The notes under the pieces were generated by a model that made no database searches, was not told the DNA's origin, and saw only the letters and a list, made by a program, of their open reading frames with translations. Positions 32,956 through 41,585 of a stretch of 64,000 nucleotides of DNA are shown in pieces. Made by a program: the position numbers and the translations under genes. The stretch comes from an uncultured Ruminococcus sp. (GTDB lineage Bacteria; Bacillota; Clostridia; Oscillospirales; Acutalibacteraceae). Location: positions 124,001 to 188,000 of the forward strand of contig CATXZD010000003.1 in assembly GCA_958403905.1 (NCBI GenBank). Reading direction: 5' to 3'. The stretch's first letter is position 1, and every line of letters starts with the position of its first letter.

Positions 32956-33978
32956 TTATTCTATATTTAGATTGTCACTGAATATCTTAATTACTTTATC
33001 ATCAAATTCTTTCTGCTTGTCTCTCATTGAGTGTTGATAGATATTATGTAGCGTGTCTAATGTTTCCCAACCGCCGATTCGTGCGATTTCTTTGTCAGGT
33101 AGACCTTGTGCGTGCAATTCCGATGCAAAGTAGTGCCTTAATTTATGAAAACTAAATTTTGGAACATTAGAATTCTTTACAAGTTTGTTGAATGAATTAT
33201 CAATCATAGCCGGAGTACAGCTAAAATATTTCCAATTCTTAATTTCTTCAAGCATTTGAGTTGACATAGGCACAAATCTACGTCCGGCTTTAGTTTTTGG
33301 TGATTTAATGACTACATTATGATTTTCATCATAAACAGCAGCTTTATTAACAATTATGCCTTCATCGGTAACGTCCTTATGTGTTAGCGCACATACTTCT
33401 GAACGTCTTAAAGACCCAAAAGCAGCTAACATAATTGGTATTTTAATAAAATCGTTAGCGTTTTTAAGAAGAATGTTAATATCAGCTGTTGTAGGAATTA
33501 CATACTCTGGTGATATTTTCTGCGGTAATCTTATATTCGGTTTAAGTGATGGATAATACATCGACAAAACCGAAGATAATAAACCGTATGCATTTCTTAC
33601 CGATTTAGGAGAGTGGTTAGCTGACATTTCATTAACTGCAATTTGTATTATTTCCTGATTTAAACATTTAAGTGGTAAAGGCATAATATCCTGAAAATAA
33701 TTTTTTAAATATCTTTTGTAACCAACTATTGTTGACGGTGAAAGTATAGAGGATTTGCAATTAATATATCGTTGATATGCTTCTCTAAGTGTAAGCTCAC
33801 TGTATGGATTATTATTAATTTTCTTTTCATTATTAATTTCAAATTCCTTGGCTTTATCTTCAGCTTCCTGCGGAGTTGAAGCGGTAAAGCTTTTAAAATG
33901 TCTTTTGTTATTGACATCTACATAATTTAAAACCCTTACACGATAGTTACCGGAAGGGAGTTTATGAGCAGAATACAA
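32956..33978 (-). CDS. int: Tyrosine recombinase (ICE integrase)
   Basis: About 340 residues. A start at TTG 33978 is preferred because AAAGGAA lies nine bases before it; GTG 33987 is too close to that site. It has an N-terminal arm-binding region, a SAM-like core-binding domain (about 65-150) and a catalytic domain with Arg in GSLRRSEVCAL, HKLRH, GGWETLD and the nucleophile Tyr in NIYQHS. It would integrate and excise the element at the tRNA 3' end about 150 bases upstream. Expressed from its own promoter and closed by its own terminator. Confidence 0.93.
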   Translation of the reverse strand: MYSAHKLPSGNYRVRVLNYVDVNNKRHFKSFTASTPQEAEDKAKEFEINNEKKINNNPYSELTLREAYQRYINCKSSILSPSTIVGYKRYLKNYFQDIMPLPLKCLNQEIIQIAVNEMSANHSPKSVRNAYGLLSSVLSMYYPSLKPNIRLPQKISPEYVIPTTADINILLKNANDFIKIPIMLAAFGSLRRSEVCALTHKDVTDEGIIVNKAAVYDENHNVVIKSPKTKAGRRFVPMSTQMLEEIKNWKYFSCTPAMIDNSFNKLVKNSNVPKFSFHKLRHYFASELHAQGLPDKEIARIGGWETLDTLHNIYQHSMRDKQKEFDDKVIKIFSDNLNIE

Positions 33979-34010
33979 TGTGAGCACTTCCTTTTTGTAA
34001 TATCTTTTTA

Positions 34011-34040
34011 ATTATATCACAAATTTGCAAATAAAAACAA
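34011..34040 (-). promoter_or_regulatory. Candidate integrase promoter
   Basis: On the minus strand TTGTTT, 18-base spacing and TATAAT, about 30 bases before the start. A palindrome AACAATTAATTGTT covers the -35 region and could be an operator. Confidence 0.5.
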
Positions 34041-34136
34041 TTAATTGTTTAAAATCGACGTTATTTTTGACATAAAGTGTGACACAAAAGATTTTAATAA
34101 ACTTTTTAATTAAATATGATGAGTATATTTGAAAGT

Positions 34137-34161
34137 GGTTCGATTCCCATCATCCGCTCCA
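34137..34161 (+). other. Attachment site: tRNA 3' fragment (attR)
   Basis: GGTTCGATTCCC followed by the tRNA end CCCATCATCCGCTCCA gives a T-loop, half of a T-stem, an acceptor 3' strand CATCCGC, discriminator T and CCA. Bases left of 34137 do not complete the T-stem, so this is only the 3' fragment. Acceptor sequence and U discriminator suggest tRNA-Gly. It is adjacent to the integrase. Confidence 0.75.
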
Positions 34162-34193
34162 AAATAAAAAGACGTCCAAAGGGCGTCTTTTTT
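34146..34193 (+). repeat. tRNA 3' end plus terminator, first copy
   Basis: CCCATCATCCGCTCCA and the following intrinsic terminator (AAAAAGACG...CGTCTTTTTT) form a unit of about 48 bases repeated nearly exactly at 34335-34383. Confidence 0.8.
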
Positions 34194-34334
34194 GTTTTGG
34201 CAAAGCGGACTGGGAATCGAAGCCGAGCGTTAAGAAAACGTCACAGTGTGACGTTTTTAGCGAGGAGCGTTGATGAAATCTTTATCCCAAAACGTGAACC
34301 CAACAGGCGAGAAGATATTTTGCATAGATGAACA
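34194..34334. other. Spacer between the two tRNA 3' ends
   Basis: About 140 bases with no credible gene. It contains AAAACGTCACA and TGTGACGTTTT arms around one G (34238-34260) and a segment CTGGGAATCGAAGCC that resembles the antisense of a tRNA T-arm. It may be what is left of an earlier integration at the same tRNA. Confidence 0.45.
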
Positions 34335-34383
34335 CCCATCATCCGCTCCAAAATAAAAAGACGTCCAAAGGGGCGTCTTTTTT
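34335..34383 (+). repeat. tRNA 3' end plus terminator, second copy
   Basis: Second copy of CCCATCATCCGCTCCA with its terminator; only one extra G in the hairpin loop distinguishes it from the first. It lies on the chromosomal side and lacks the T-loop. Confidence 0.8.
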
Positions 34384-34429
34384 ATTTAAGTAGAAATTGA
34401 ATTCAGAAGGTGTATTTTTAATTTTTTAT

Positions 34430-34966
34430 TTAATACAAATCGTAATCTTTTGTACCCCAGAGCCAGAAATATGAAAACCCTGTAATCAATGAAGCCTCTA
34501 AAAAAGCGTTAAAAGACATATTAAGCGGGGTTAATTCACCGAATCCTTCTGCTGAAAAATATATATTGCGTTCTGAGCCGTCGCATTTCATATAAATATC
34601 GTCCTCATTTGCTCTGGCAATCTTTAAGTACCCTTGTTTGAGCCATTCTTTGTCCGAAAGGTCAAATGCTTCTTCAAAATTTAAAAGTAAAGCGTCGCCG
34701 TATTCAAAAAAGCTTATTCCATTGCTAAATTTGAGCAAATCTGTATATTCCTGCGGAAGAACAAATCCTTTGTGTTTTTTTAGTACAGAAGACAATTCTT
34801 TTTCAGAAATACCTTTTTCAAATTCAATAATCAGCCTTTTAAATTCGCCCTTGCCGCAATATATTTCGGGCTGCTTTTCCTGAATGTTTTTTAAAACTTC
34901 GATAATTTGTTTTGAATTAAGCATTTCATCAGTATTATCAAAAAGAGAAGTGTAGTTTTTAATCAT
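34430..34966 (-). CDS. SMI1/KNR4 (SUKH)-family protein
   Basis: A 178-residue protein starting at ATG 34966. The core KHKGFVLPQEYTDLLKFSNGIS followed by NFEEAFDL and an IYFSAEGFGELTPLN strand fits SUKH/SMI1-KNR4 proteins, which often act as immunity proteins against contact-dependent toxins or in general regulation. It stands alone next to the ICE junction and no toxin partner is visible. The ribosome site is weak. Confidence 0.6.
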   Translation of the reverse strand: MIKNYTSLFDNTDEMLNSKQIIEVLKNIQEKQPEIYCGKGEFKRLIIEFEKGISEKELSSVLKKHKGFVLPQEYTDLLKFSNGISFFEYGDALLLNFEEAFDLSDKEWLKQGYLKIARANEDDIYMKCDGSERNIYFSAEGFGELTPLNMSFNAFLEASLITGFSYFWLWGTKDYDLY

Positions 34967-35087
34967 ATTTATAAAATCAATCCTTTCGCAGTAATATTTT
35001 ATCATCACTTGTTTTTAATTGTCAATTATTGAATTTCCTGCTTTTATATGGTATTATATCCTTACTATATAAAAAGGAATGAACGTT

Positions 35088-35738
35088 TTGGATAACAACA
35101 GACAGCTTACCCCAGCAGAACAAAGGCGAAAAGAAGTATTTGATGCAAAATGCGAAGAAATGTATGAAAAAGGCTACACTAAATCTGATTTGACTTTCAG
35201 CGTTACTAAAGCTAATATGTACGCTGTTATTATTATGTTGCCGTTTCTTATTGGTTTTATGGTTTGGTTTTTTGTAGTAAATTTAAATCGTTTATCATTT
35301 CACTACGGATTAATTGATTTTTTAATACTCATTGTGTGTATGGTTTTGTTGACGATAATTCATGAATTAATACACGGAATAACCTGGGCGGCTTTTGCGA
35401 ATAGGCATTTTAAATCAATCGAATTCGGAGTAGTATGGAAAATGCTTACTCCTTATTGTACATGCAGTGATACGCTTACAAAGCTGCAATACATAATCGG
35501 TGCTGCTATGCCTACAATTATCGTAGGCATTATTCCTGCGATTATTGCAATTTATTGCAACCACTTCTTACTGTTTTTGGTTTTCTGGTCTTTGATTGCA
35601 GGTGGCGGTGGAGATGCTTTGATAATTCTGAAAATACTTCAGCATCGCTCAAAGGAAAAAGAGTGCGTATATCTTGACCATCCATATGAGTGCGGAGTAG
35701 TAGTTTTTGAGAAGGATAACTGGGAAACATATGGCTGA
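35088..35738 (+). CDS. DUF3267-family putative zinc metalloprotease
   Basis: A 216-residue membrane protein starting at TTG 35088, nine bases after AAAGGA; ATG 35079 lies too near that site. It has four or more hydrophobic helices and an HELIHGITW zinc-binding motif (HExxH) inside the second helix pair, as in DUF3267 proteins of Firmicutes. It overlaps the VOC gene start by eight bases. Confidence 0.75.
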   Translation: MDNNRQLTPAEQRRKEVFDAKCEEMYEKGYTKSDLTFSVTKANMYAVIIMLPFLIGFMVWFFVVNLNRLSFHYGLIDFLILIVCMVLLTIIHELIHGITWAAFANRHFKSIEFGVVWKMLTPYCTCSDTLTKLQYIIGAAMPTIIVGIIPAIIAIYCNHFLLFLVFWSLIAGGGGDALIILKILQHRSKEKECVYLDHPYECGVVVFEKDNWETYG

Positions 35739-36123
35739 AATAAGAATTGAACATATTGCAATGTATGTAAATGATATTGAGGGCGCCAAAGAATTTTTTG
35801 AAAAATACTTTGGCGCCAAATCAAATGGAAAATATCAAAATACCAAGACGGAATTTAGCTCGTATTTCCTTTCTTTTGATAAAGGTGCAAGGCTTGAAAT
35901 TATGTCAAAACCTAATGTTTCTGATGATGATAAGTCTTTAACAAAAACAGGATATGCGCACCTTGCTTTCAGCGTAGGGAGCAGAGAGCGCGTTGACAGG
36001 CTTACATCTCAGCTCAAAGCTGATGGCTACTGTGTAATAAGCGGACCGAGAGTAACAGGTGACGGATATTACGAAAGCTGTATATCGGGTTTTGAAAATA
36101 ATCAGATTGAAATAACGGAATGA
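35731..36123 (+). CDS. VOC/glyoxalase-superfamily protein
   Basis: A 130-residue protein starting at ATG 35731, with two beta-alpha-beta modules: IEHIAMYVNDIEGAKEFFEKYFG and GYAHLAFSVGSRERVDRL, ending in GFENNQIEITE. The His and Glu residues at the usual metal positions are present. A single-domain glyoxalase/bleomycin-resistance fold; substrate unknown. Coupled to the gene before it and four bases from the next. Confidence 0.8.
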   Translation: MAEIRIEHIAMYVNDIEGAKEFFEKYFGAKSNGKYQNTKTEFSSYFLSFDKGARLEIMSKPNVSDDDKSLTKTGYAHLAFSVGSRERVDRLTSQLKADGYCVISGPRVTGDGYYESCISGFENNQIEITE

Positions 36124-36127
36124 TAAA

Positions 36128-36835
36128 ATGGAAAAATATAATGAATTTTTAGATAGAATCAATTCTTTTGAAAAGAATAAGTTTGTTCTTTGTGATAATA
36201 ATTTTTTACCAAATCTATCGGTTTTGAAAAAGGTAAATGCGAATAATTGCTTTAGTTGTTTTTATGGTGATACGGTTGTTTTTGAACTCTCGCATCAGGA
36301 TAAAATAAAAATATCTAAAATAGTAGACAAGCTCTACCAATCAGTACCCGAGTGCTTTTGTGAAAAACTTGTTTCAGATACGTTTCATATGACGTTGCAT
36401 GATTTAAGCAATTCTCCTGTTTTAGATAAAGTGGAGTCCAAAATGTCGGAAAACAAAGCTAAACTTGTCAGTAAAATTAATAAAGTTCCTGTTGCTAATC
36501 TCAAGATTAAAATGAAAACCAATAATATCTTCAATATGGTAAATACAAGTCTTGTTCTCGGATTGTATCCTGCCAACGCGGCGGAATATGAGAAACTTAT
36601 GAGCTTGTATGAGTATGTAGATGATATAATGAATTTATCTTATCCTTTTACGCCCCATATAACGCTCGCCTATTACAACAGAAATGGTTTTTTGCACAGC
36701 AGTGTTCTATATTTGGAAAAACTTGTAAACAAATTAAATGAACAAAGTTTTGATATTGAAATATCTACAGAGAAACTTGTATATCAGAATTTTATGAGCA
36801 TGAATGAATACAAGAATATATTTAATCTTGCGTAA
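36128..36835 (+). CDS. 2H phosphoesterase (2'-5' RNA ligase-like)
   Basis: A 235-residue protein with two HxTx motifs, HMTL at 87-90 and HITL at 177-180, the signature of the 2H phosphoesterase superfamily (LigT/CPDase-like). The spacing and C-terminal FDIEISTEKLVYQ strand fit. It would act on 2'-5' or cyclic phosphodiester bonds; substrate unknown. Confidence 0.75.
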   Translation: MEKYNEFLDRINSFEKNKFVLCDNNFLPNLSVLKKVNANNCFSCFYGDTVVFELSHQDKIKISKIVDKLYQSVPECFCEKLVSDTFHMTLHDLSNSPVLDKVESKMSENKAKLVSKINKVPVANLKIKMKTNNIFNMVNTSLVLGLYPANAAEYEKLMSLYEYVDDIMNLSYPFTPHITLAYYNRNGFLHSSVLYLEKLVNKLNEQSFDIEISTEKLVYQNFMSMNEYKNIFNLA

Positions 36836-36849
36836 TACAATTAAGCGCA

Positions 36850-36882
36850 AAAATACCGCCCCACAAAAGTGAGGCGGTTTTC
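36850..36882. terminator. Bidirectional terminator
   Basis: ACCGCC and GGCGGT arms around CCACAAAAGTGA, with A-rich and T-rich flanks, lie between the convergent phosphoesterase and rpmB genes. Confidence 0.7.
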
Positions 36883-36899
36883 ATTTAGTAATCTGGTAA

Positions 36900-37088
36900 T
36901 TAGTTAGCTCTGGTAACCTTACCTGAACGTAAGCAACGGGTGCAAGCATATACACGCTTCGGAGAACCGTCAACAATAGCCTTAACACGCTGTACGTTGG
37001 GCTTCCATGTTCTGTTGGAACGTCTGTGAGAGTGAGATACCTTGATGCCGAACTTTACATCCTTACCGCAGAATTCACATTTTGCCAT
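36900..37088 (-). CDS. rpmB: 50S ribosomal protein L28
   Basis: A 62-residue protein with the L28 signature SHSHRRSNRTWKPN and two Cys pairs (CEFC and CTRC), the zinc-binding form of the protein. AAGGAGG site. It is transcribed alone, opposite to its neighbours. Confidence 0.96.
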   Translation of the reverse strand: MAKCEFCGKDVKFGIKVSHSHRRSNRTWKPNVQRVKAIVDGSPKRVYACTRCLRSGKVTRAN

Positions 37089-37134
37089 GCGTCTGCACCT
37101 CCTTAAATTTGCAAATAATTTTTCTAACTTTGTT

Positions 37135-37163
37135 ATAATAACAGAAAATCAAAGAAATTGCAA
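37135..37163 (-). promoter_or_regulatory. rpmB promoter
   Basis: On the minus strand TTGCAA, 17-base spacing and TATTAT, about 47 bases upstream of the rpmB start. Confidence 0.5.
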
Positions 37164-37311
37164 GTGTTTTTTCAAAATTTCTTAACTTGTTTTTTATACT
37201 AATTTATTATATAATATAAATTAAGTATGTCATAAGCATGTTATAATTTGATGAATGCAACAAACGGTGTTTAACCTTATAATATTATAATAACAATTTC
37301 GGAGGAGTATT

Positions 37312-37998
37312 ATGCTTTTTCAGATTTTACACGGTAATTTTGATTTTGCTTCAATTGTAGCGGAAATTCTTGCAGTTTTGCTTATTGTCTTTCTTATTCT
37401 GCCTTTTCATGAGTGGGCCCACGCTTTTACTGCTTCGCTGCTCGGCGATAAGTCTATAAAGTACAGAGGCAGACTTTCGCTTAATCCGTTGAGTCATATC
37501 GACCCTATGGGTGCGTTGTGCTTGCTGTTATTCGGCTTTGGTTGGGCAAAGCCTGTTCCTGTTGACCCGAGAAACTTCAAAAATCCAAAACTTGGTATGG
37601 CTGTAACTGCAATTATGGGACCTGTTGCAAACCTTATTGCGGCTTTAGTCGGGCTTCTTGTTTTTAATGCGTTGTTCTATTTTAATATAGGCTTTTTACT
37701 TACCGATATAGGCGGTTTTGTCAGAACATTTTTGAATTTTTATATTTCATGCAATATCGGACTTGCAGTATTTAACCTGATTCCAATTCCGCCTCTCGAT
37801 GGTTCAAAGGTACTCTTTCTGTTTTTGCCTGACAAAGCTGTGGACTTTTTCTATAGATATCAGCAGATTTTCTTTGTAGTAATTTTTGTACTTCTTTATG
37901 TCGGTGTTCTTTCTCCAATTTTGAATTTTGCAACAAACGGAATTTTTGAAGGATTAAACTGGCTTGCAAACTTACCGTTCAGGCTCTTCGCTAACTGA
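37312..37998 (+). CDS. Site-2 protease family (M50) membrane metalloprotease
   Basis: A 228-residue polytopic protein with the zinc motif FHEWAHAF near residue 30 and the second motif NLIPIPPLDGSKV, as in short M50 proteins (YwhC-like). It is probably an intramembrane protease. It precedes scpA by 14 bases, a common order in Firmicutes. GGAGGAG site. Confidence 0.9.
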   Translation: MLFQILHGNFDFASIVAEILAVLLIVFLILPFHEWAHAFTASLLGDKSIKYRGRLSLNPLSHIDPMGALCLLLFGFGWAKPVPVDPRNFKNPKLGMAVTAIMGPVANLIAALVGLLVFNALFYFNIGFLLTDIGGFVRTFLNFYISCNIGLAVFNLIPIPPLDGSKVLFLFLPDKAVDFFYRYQQIFFVVIFVLLYVGVLSPILNFATNGIFEGLNWLANLPFRLFAN

Positions 37999-38011
37999 TG
38001 GAGGTTTGCAT

Positions 38012-38734
38012 ATGGAAACGCAGCTGCAATATAAGCTGTCCGTTTTTGAAGGACCGCTTGATTTGTTGTTAACTTTAATTTCAAAAAATAAAATAGATAT
38101 TTACGATATTCAGATTTCCGAGCTTCTTGAACAATATATGGAACAGATTAACCGTATGCAGGAAAATCAGATGGATATTGAGTCTGAGTTTCTCACAATG
38201 GCGTCACGCCTTGTCTATATCAAGTCTGTTATGCTTTTGCCAAAGTATGAGGAAGAGGCGCAGGAACTCAAAAAAGAGCTTACCGGACAACTGCTCGAAT
38301 ACGCTGTGTGCCGTGAAATAGCTGCAAAGCTCGGTGCTATTTACGACTTTGATACTTATTTCAGAGAAGCCTCTCCCGTGGAGTTTGATTTGACCTACAA
38401 CAGAATCCACCCGAGTGAAGATATTGCAAAGGCATATGTCAGCGCAGTCGGAAGGGGAAAGCGCAAGCTTCCTCCGTCAGAAAAGGCTTTTTCGGGAATA
38501 GTATCGCATAAAATCGTGTCGGTAAACAGCAAGATAATTCACCTGATGCGCAGACTATGGCACGGAAAACGCCTTGAATATCACGAAATTTTTGAGGTTT
38601 GCGAGGGCAAAAGCGACCTTGTTGCAACCTTCCTTGCAACTCTTGAGCTTGTAAAGGGCAAGCGAATCAGAATTGAAGGTACAGGCGATAAAGCCGTAGT
38701 CCATATGATTGAAAACAAAAAGGAGGTGCAGTAA
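38012..38734 (+). CDS. scpA: Segregation and condensation protein A
   Basis: A 240-residue kleisin starting at METQLQYKLSVFEGPLDLLL, with the conserved FEGPLDLLLTLI start and a C-terminal winged-helix TFLATLELVK region. ScpA bridges the SMC heads and partners ScpB. It has a GGAGG site. Its stop overlaps the scpB start as TAATG. Confidence 0.95.
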   Translation: METQLQYKLSVFEGPLDLLLTLISKNKIDIYDIQISELLEQYMEQINRMQENQMDIESEFLTMASRLVYIKSVMLLPKYEEEAQELKKELTGQLLEYAVCREIAAKLGAIYDFDTYFREASPVEFDLTYNRIHPSEDIAKAYVSAVGRGKRKLPPSEKAFSGIVSHKIVSVNSKIIHLMRRLWHGKRLEYHEIFEVCEGKSDLVATFLATLELVKGKRIRIEGTGDKAVVHMIENKKEVQ

Positions 38735-39333
38735 TGGCTGATTTGAATATAAAGGCGGCAATTGAGGCAATATTATTTGCAAATGGTTCGTCTGTTGAAA
38801 CAAAGCGAATAGCACAGGCACTTGAAATTACCGAAAAGCAGGCGGAAGAGCACATTTCTGCACTGATTGATGATTACAACAGTTCAAACAGGGGAATAAC
38901 CATAATAAAGCTTGACGATGCATACCAGATGGTATCCTGCAAGGAGTACGCTGAGCAGATACGAACTGTAATGGATTTGAGAAGAAACACTCCGCTTTCG
39001 CAGGCGGCTTTAGAGGTGCTTGCGGTTGTTGCATACAATCAGCCTGTAACAAAGGCTTTTGTCGAGCAGGTCAGGGGTGTAGATTGCAGCGGTGTAATCG
39101 GAAGTCTTACCGCCAAAGGACTTGTCGAGGAAAAGGGCAGGCTTGAACTTCCCGGACGTCCTTTGCTTTACGGTACAACCGAGAATTTTTTAAGGTGTTT
39201 TAATATTAATTCTCTTGAAGAATTACCACCTCTGCCCGAAACTGAAAATGAAGAAACAGACAAAGCCGAGGAAGAAAGTGCAGACCGAAATACGGTTTCT
39301 GATTCAAATTTAACTGATAATTGTAAATTGTAA
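38734..39333 (+). CDS. scpB: Segregation and condensation protein B
   Basis: A 199-residue protein of two winged-helix domains, with the family motif LSQAALEVLAVVAYNQPVTK and the segment LPGRPLLYGTTENFLRCF. It forms the SMC-ScpAB condensin with the gene before it. AAGGAGG site; translationally coupled to scpA. The acidic tail is longer than strictly needed. Confidence 0.95.
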   Translation: MADLNIKAAIEAILFANGSSVETKRIAQALEITEKQAEEHISALIDDYNSSNRGITIIKLDDAYQMVSCKEYAEQIRTVMDLRRNTPLSQAALEVLAVVAYNQPVTKAFVEQVRGVDCSGVIGSLTAKGLVEEKGRLELPGRPLLYGTTENFLRCFNINSLEELPPLPETENEETDKAEEESADRNTVSDSNLTDNCKL

Positions 39334-39353
39334 ATTGTTAAGGAGGATTGCCC

Positions 39354-39953
39354 TTGCTTTGGTTGTATATTTTGCTCGGAATCCTTCTTGTGATTTCCCT
39401 GTTTCTCTTAATGCCCGTTAAGATTAAAGCAAGCAATAATGGAAATTTCAGGTGCAGCTTAAAAATCGGTTTTGTGAAAATTCAATTGTTTCCGCCAAAG
39501 CCGAAGAAAAAGAAAAAATCTGAAAAAGTCGATGAAAAAACAAAACCCGAAGAAAAGAAAAAGGAAAGCCTTGTTAAAGAAAAGGGTATTTCCCGGCTTT
39601 TAGATATGATAAAAAAGATTGCAGACCTTGCAGTCGGTGCATTAAAAGACTTTTTCAGGCACATAATAGTAAAAAAGCTGATGCTCAGCATAAGCATTGC
39701 AGGAGATGACGCCGCAGATACTGCCGTAAAATACGGTTACTGTTGTTCGGCTGTTTATCCTGCTTTCGGAATAATTGTCGGTGCGGTAAGGTGCAAAAGC
39801 TACGGCGTCGATATATCACCGAATTTTGAAGAGAATGCAAAATCCGCAGTGAATATGGAGCTTGAAGCTAAAATTAAAATTTTTTGGCTTTTAGCGCTTG
39901 TACTTAAACACGGATATAAAGGATTAAAGCTGTTAATAGATTTAAAGAATTAA
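39354..39953 (+). CDS. DUF2953 membrane-associated protein
   Basis: About 199 residues from TTG 39354, seven bases after AAGGAGG. It has an N-terminal membrane helix, a Lys/Glu-rich segment (KPKKKKKSEKVDEKTKPEEK) and a C-terminal domain. DUF2953 proteins lie between scpB and ytfJ in many clostridia, as here. The family is linked to sporulation loci, but its function is unknown. Confidence 0.75.
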   Translation: MLWLYILLGILLVISLFLLMPVKIKASNNGNFRCSLKIGFVKIQLFPPKPKKKKKSEKVDEKTKPEEKKKESLVKEKGISRLLDMIKKIADLAVGALKDFFRHIIVKKLMLSISIAGDDAADTAVKYGYCCSAVYPAFGIIVGAVRCKSYGVDISPNFEENAKSAVNMELEAKIKIFWLLALVLKHGYKGLKLLIDLKN

Positions 39954-39964
39954 GGAGAATGATT

Positions 39965-40396
39965 ATGGAACATCCCATTGGAAACCTTATGGACACAACA
40001 ATGAACAAAATTAAGGAAATGATTGATGTTAACACCATCGTAGGCGAACCTATTGTTTCCCCTGACGGCACATTAATTATTCCCGTTTCAAAGGTAAGCT
40101 ACGGTTTTGCCTCCGGCGGTTCTGACCTTCCTACTAAAAAGGAAAACAAAGATTGCTTTGGTGGCGGCAGCGGCGCAGGCGTAACAATTCAGCCTGTTGC
40201 GTTTCTCACTGTTTACAAAGGCGACGTTAAGCTGATTCCCGTTGACAAGTTTGAAGGTACACCCGACCGACTTGTTGGAATGATTCCGGAAGTTATTGAT
40301 AAGGTGAAGGATATATTTAAAAAGGACAATAAGAAAAAGTCCGCAAAAACCGACGATGATTTTTCGGAAATCACAATGGACGATACCGACATATAA
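39965..40396 (+). CDS. ytfJ: GerW-family (YtfJ) spore-related protein
   Basis: A 143-residue protein starting at ATG 39965, seven bases after AAGGAG. It contains NTIVGEPIVSPDGTLIIPVSKVSYGFASGG and GGGSGAGVTIQPVAFL, the conserved core of YtfJ/GerW. In spore formers the family is needed for germination. Neighbourhood (scpAB, DUF2953, D,D-carboxypeptidase) is the usual clostridial order. Confidence 0.9.
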   Translation: MEHPIGNLMDTTMNKIKEMIDVNTIVGEPIVSPDGTLIIPVSKVSYGFASGGSDLPTKKENKDCFGGGSGAGVTIQPVAFLTVYKGDVKLIPVDKFEGTPDRLVGMIPEVIDKVKDIFKKDNKKKSAKTDDDFSEITMDDTDI

Positions 40397-40451
40397 CCTG
40401 TAATGTAATAACACACTTTCATTCGGCATAAAATATGCAGGAGGTGTGTTT

Positions 40452-41585
40452 ATGAAAAGGATAGCTTCAGCAGTGCTGTCGGTACTTTTTATGTTTTCTT
40501 TTTCGATTACGGTAAATGCAAAAGAAAGCTCGGAAGTAAATATTTCGGCTGAAGCCTATGTGCTTTACTGTGCCGATAACGGACAAATTATCAGTTCAAA
40601 AAATGAAAATAAAAAGATGAAGCCTGCCAGCACAACAAAAATAATGACTTCTCTGCTTGCGCTTGAGGAGGCTTCGTCGCAGAACAAAAAAGTTAAGTTC
40701 ACTGAAAAAATGATTGCTGAGGGCAGTTCAATGTATCTCAAGGTCGGCGATGTTGTAACGTTAAAAGACCTTGCGTCAGGAATGATGATGGCGTCGGGCA
40801 ATGATGCGGCAAACGCAGCCGCAATTTCAATTTCGGGAAGCAGTGAAAAATTTGCCGATAAAATGAATAAGAGAGCCGCTCAGATCGGAATGAAAAACAC
40901 GCACTTTGTTACTCCTAGCGGACTTGACGATGATAACCATTACTCAACAGCATATGATATGGCTTTGCTTATGACCTACGCACTTGAAAACGAAGATTTT
41001 GCAAAACTTACGTCGCAAAAGAGTGCAACAGTTGAATTTATCGAACCGAGTTCTAAAAAAACAACGTATTCAAACCACAATCGACTGCTTTCTCTGTATG
41101 AATACTGCATAGGAGGAAAAACAGGCTACACAATGTCGGCAGGCAGATGCCTTGTTTCTGCGGCAAAAAAAGACGGACTAACACTTGTTTGTGTAACTTT
41201 AAATGACAGAAACGACTGGAACGACCATATTTCGCTGTATAACTACGGCTTCGAAAAGTATTCGTGTTATACTTCTGACGATATATCATTTTTTGCCGAA
41301 GTTCCCTGTGTTGGGGGCGAAAGCAACAGCGTAACTGTAACGGGTGAAAAAGCTGTTTCACTTGTTGTATCGGCTGATGATAAGGGAAAAATTAAAAGAA
41401 AGGTTTATCTTGACAATTTTCTCTACTCACCGATTAAGCAGGGCGATTGTGTTGGCAGAATTGAATATACACTAAACGGCAAGTTTATAGATGAGAATAA
41501 TTTGATTGCTGTTGACAGTGTTAATTCTAAAAAGGAAAATAAAAATATTTTTACAATAATAAAGGATTTGTTTACATATGGCTAA
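40452..41585 (+). CDS. dacF: D-alanyl-D-alanine carboxypeptidase (DacF/DacB type)
   Basis: A 377-residue protein with a signal peptide, SxxK motif STTK at 60-63, SGN at 115-117 and KTG near 223-225, all active-site motifs of S11 peptidases. It trims peptidoglycan stem peptides outside the membrane. Start at ATG 40452 after AGGAGG. It overlaps the next gene by eight bases. Confidence 0.93.
   Translation: MKRIASAVLSVLFMFSFSITVNAKESSEVNISAEAYVLYCADNGQIISSKNENKKMKPASTTKIMTSLLALEEASSQNKKVKFTEKMIAEGSSMYLKVGDVVTLKDLASGMMMASGNDAANAAAISISGSSEKFADKMNKRAAQIGMKNTHFVTPSGLDDDNHYSTAYDMALLMTYALENEDFAKLTSQKSATVEFIEPSSKKTTYSNHNRLLSLYEYCIGGKTGYTMSAGRCLVSAAKKDGLTLVCVTLNDRNDWNDHISLYNYGFEKYSCYTSDDISFFAEVPCVGGESNSVTVTGEKAVSLVVSADDKGKIKRKVYLDNFLYSPIKQGDCVGRIEYTLNGKFIDENNLIAVDSVNSKKENKNIFTIIKDLFTYG

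Larger units (their letters stand above)
1..34161. mobile_element. Integrative conjugative element, right-hand portion (left end outside the window)
   Basis: The segment holds a tyrosine integrase next to a tRNA 3' fragment, a relaxase, a VirD4 coupling protein, VirB4-, VirB6-, VirB2- and VirB3-like transfer proteins, a CHAP hydrolase, ParAB, an antirestriction protein and a replication initiator. Nearly all are on the minus strand with tight spacing. Housekeeping genes begin immediately to the right. In tRNA-targeting elements the integrase end carries only the tRNA 3' part, so the intact tRNA is expected at the unseen left end. The right boundary is placed at the CCA of the tRNA fragment; a second tRNA 3' copy at 34335 makes that boundary uncertain by about 190 bp. 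Confidence 0.88.

Noticed and set aside
34116..34331. 71-codon frame across the tRNA 3' fragment
   Set aside because: It runs through the att site and terminator repeats; the sequence is explained by the tRNA duplication.
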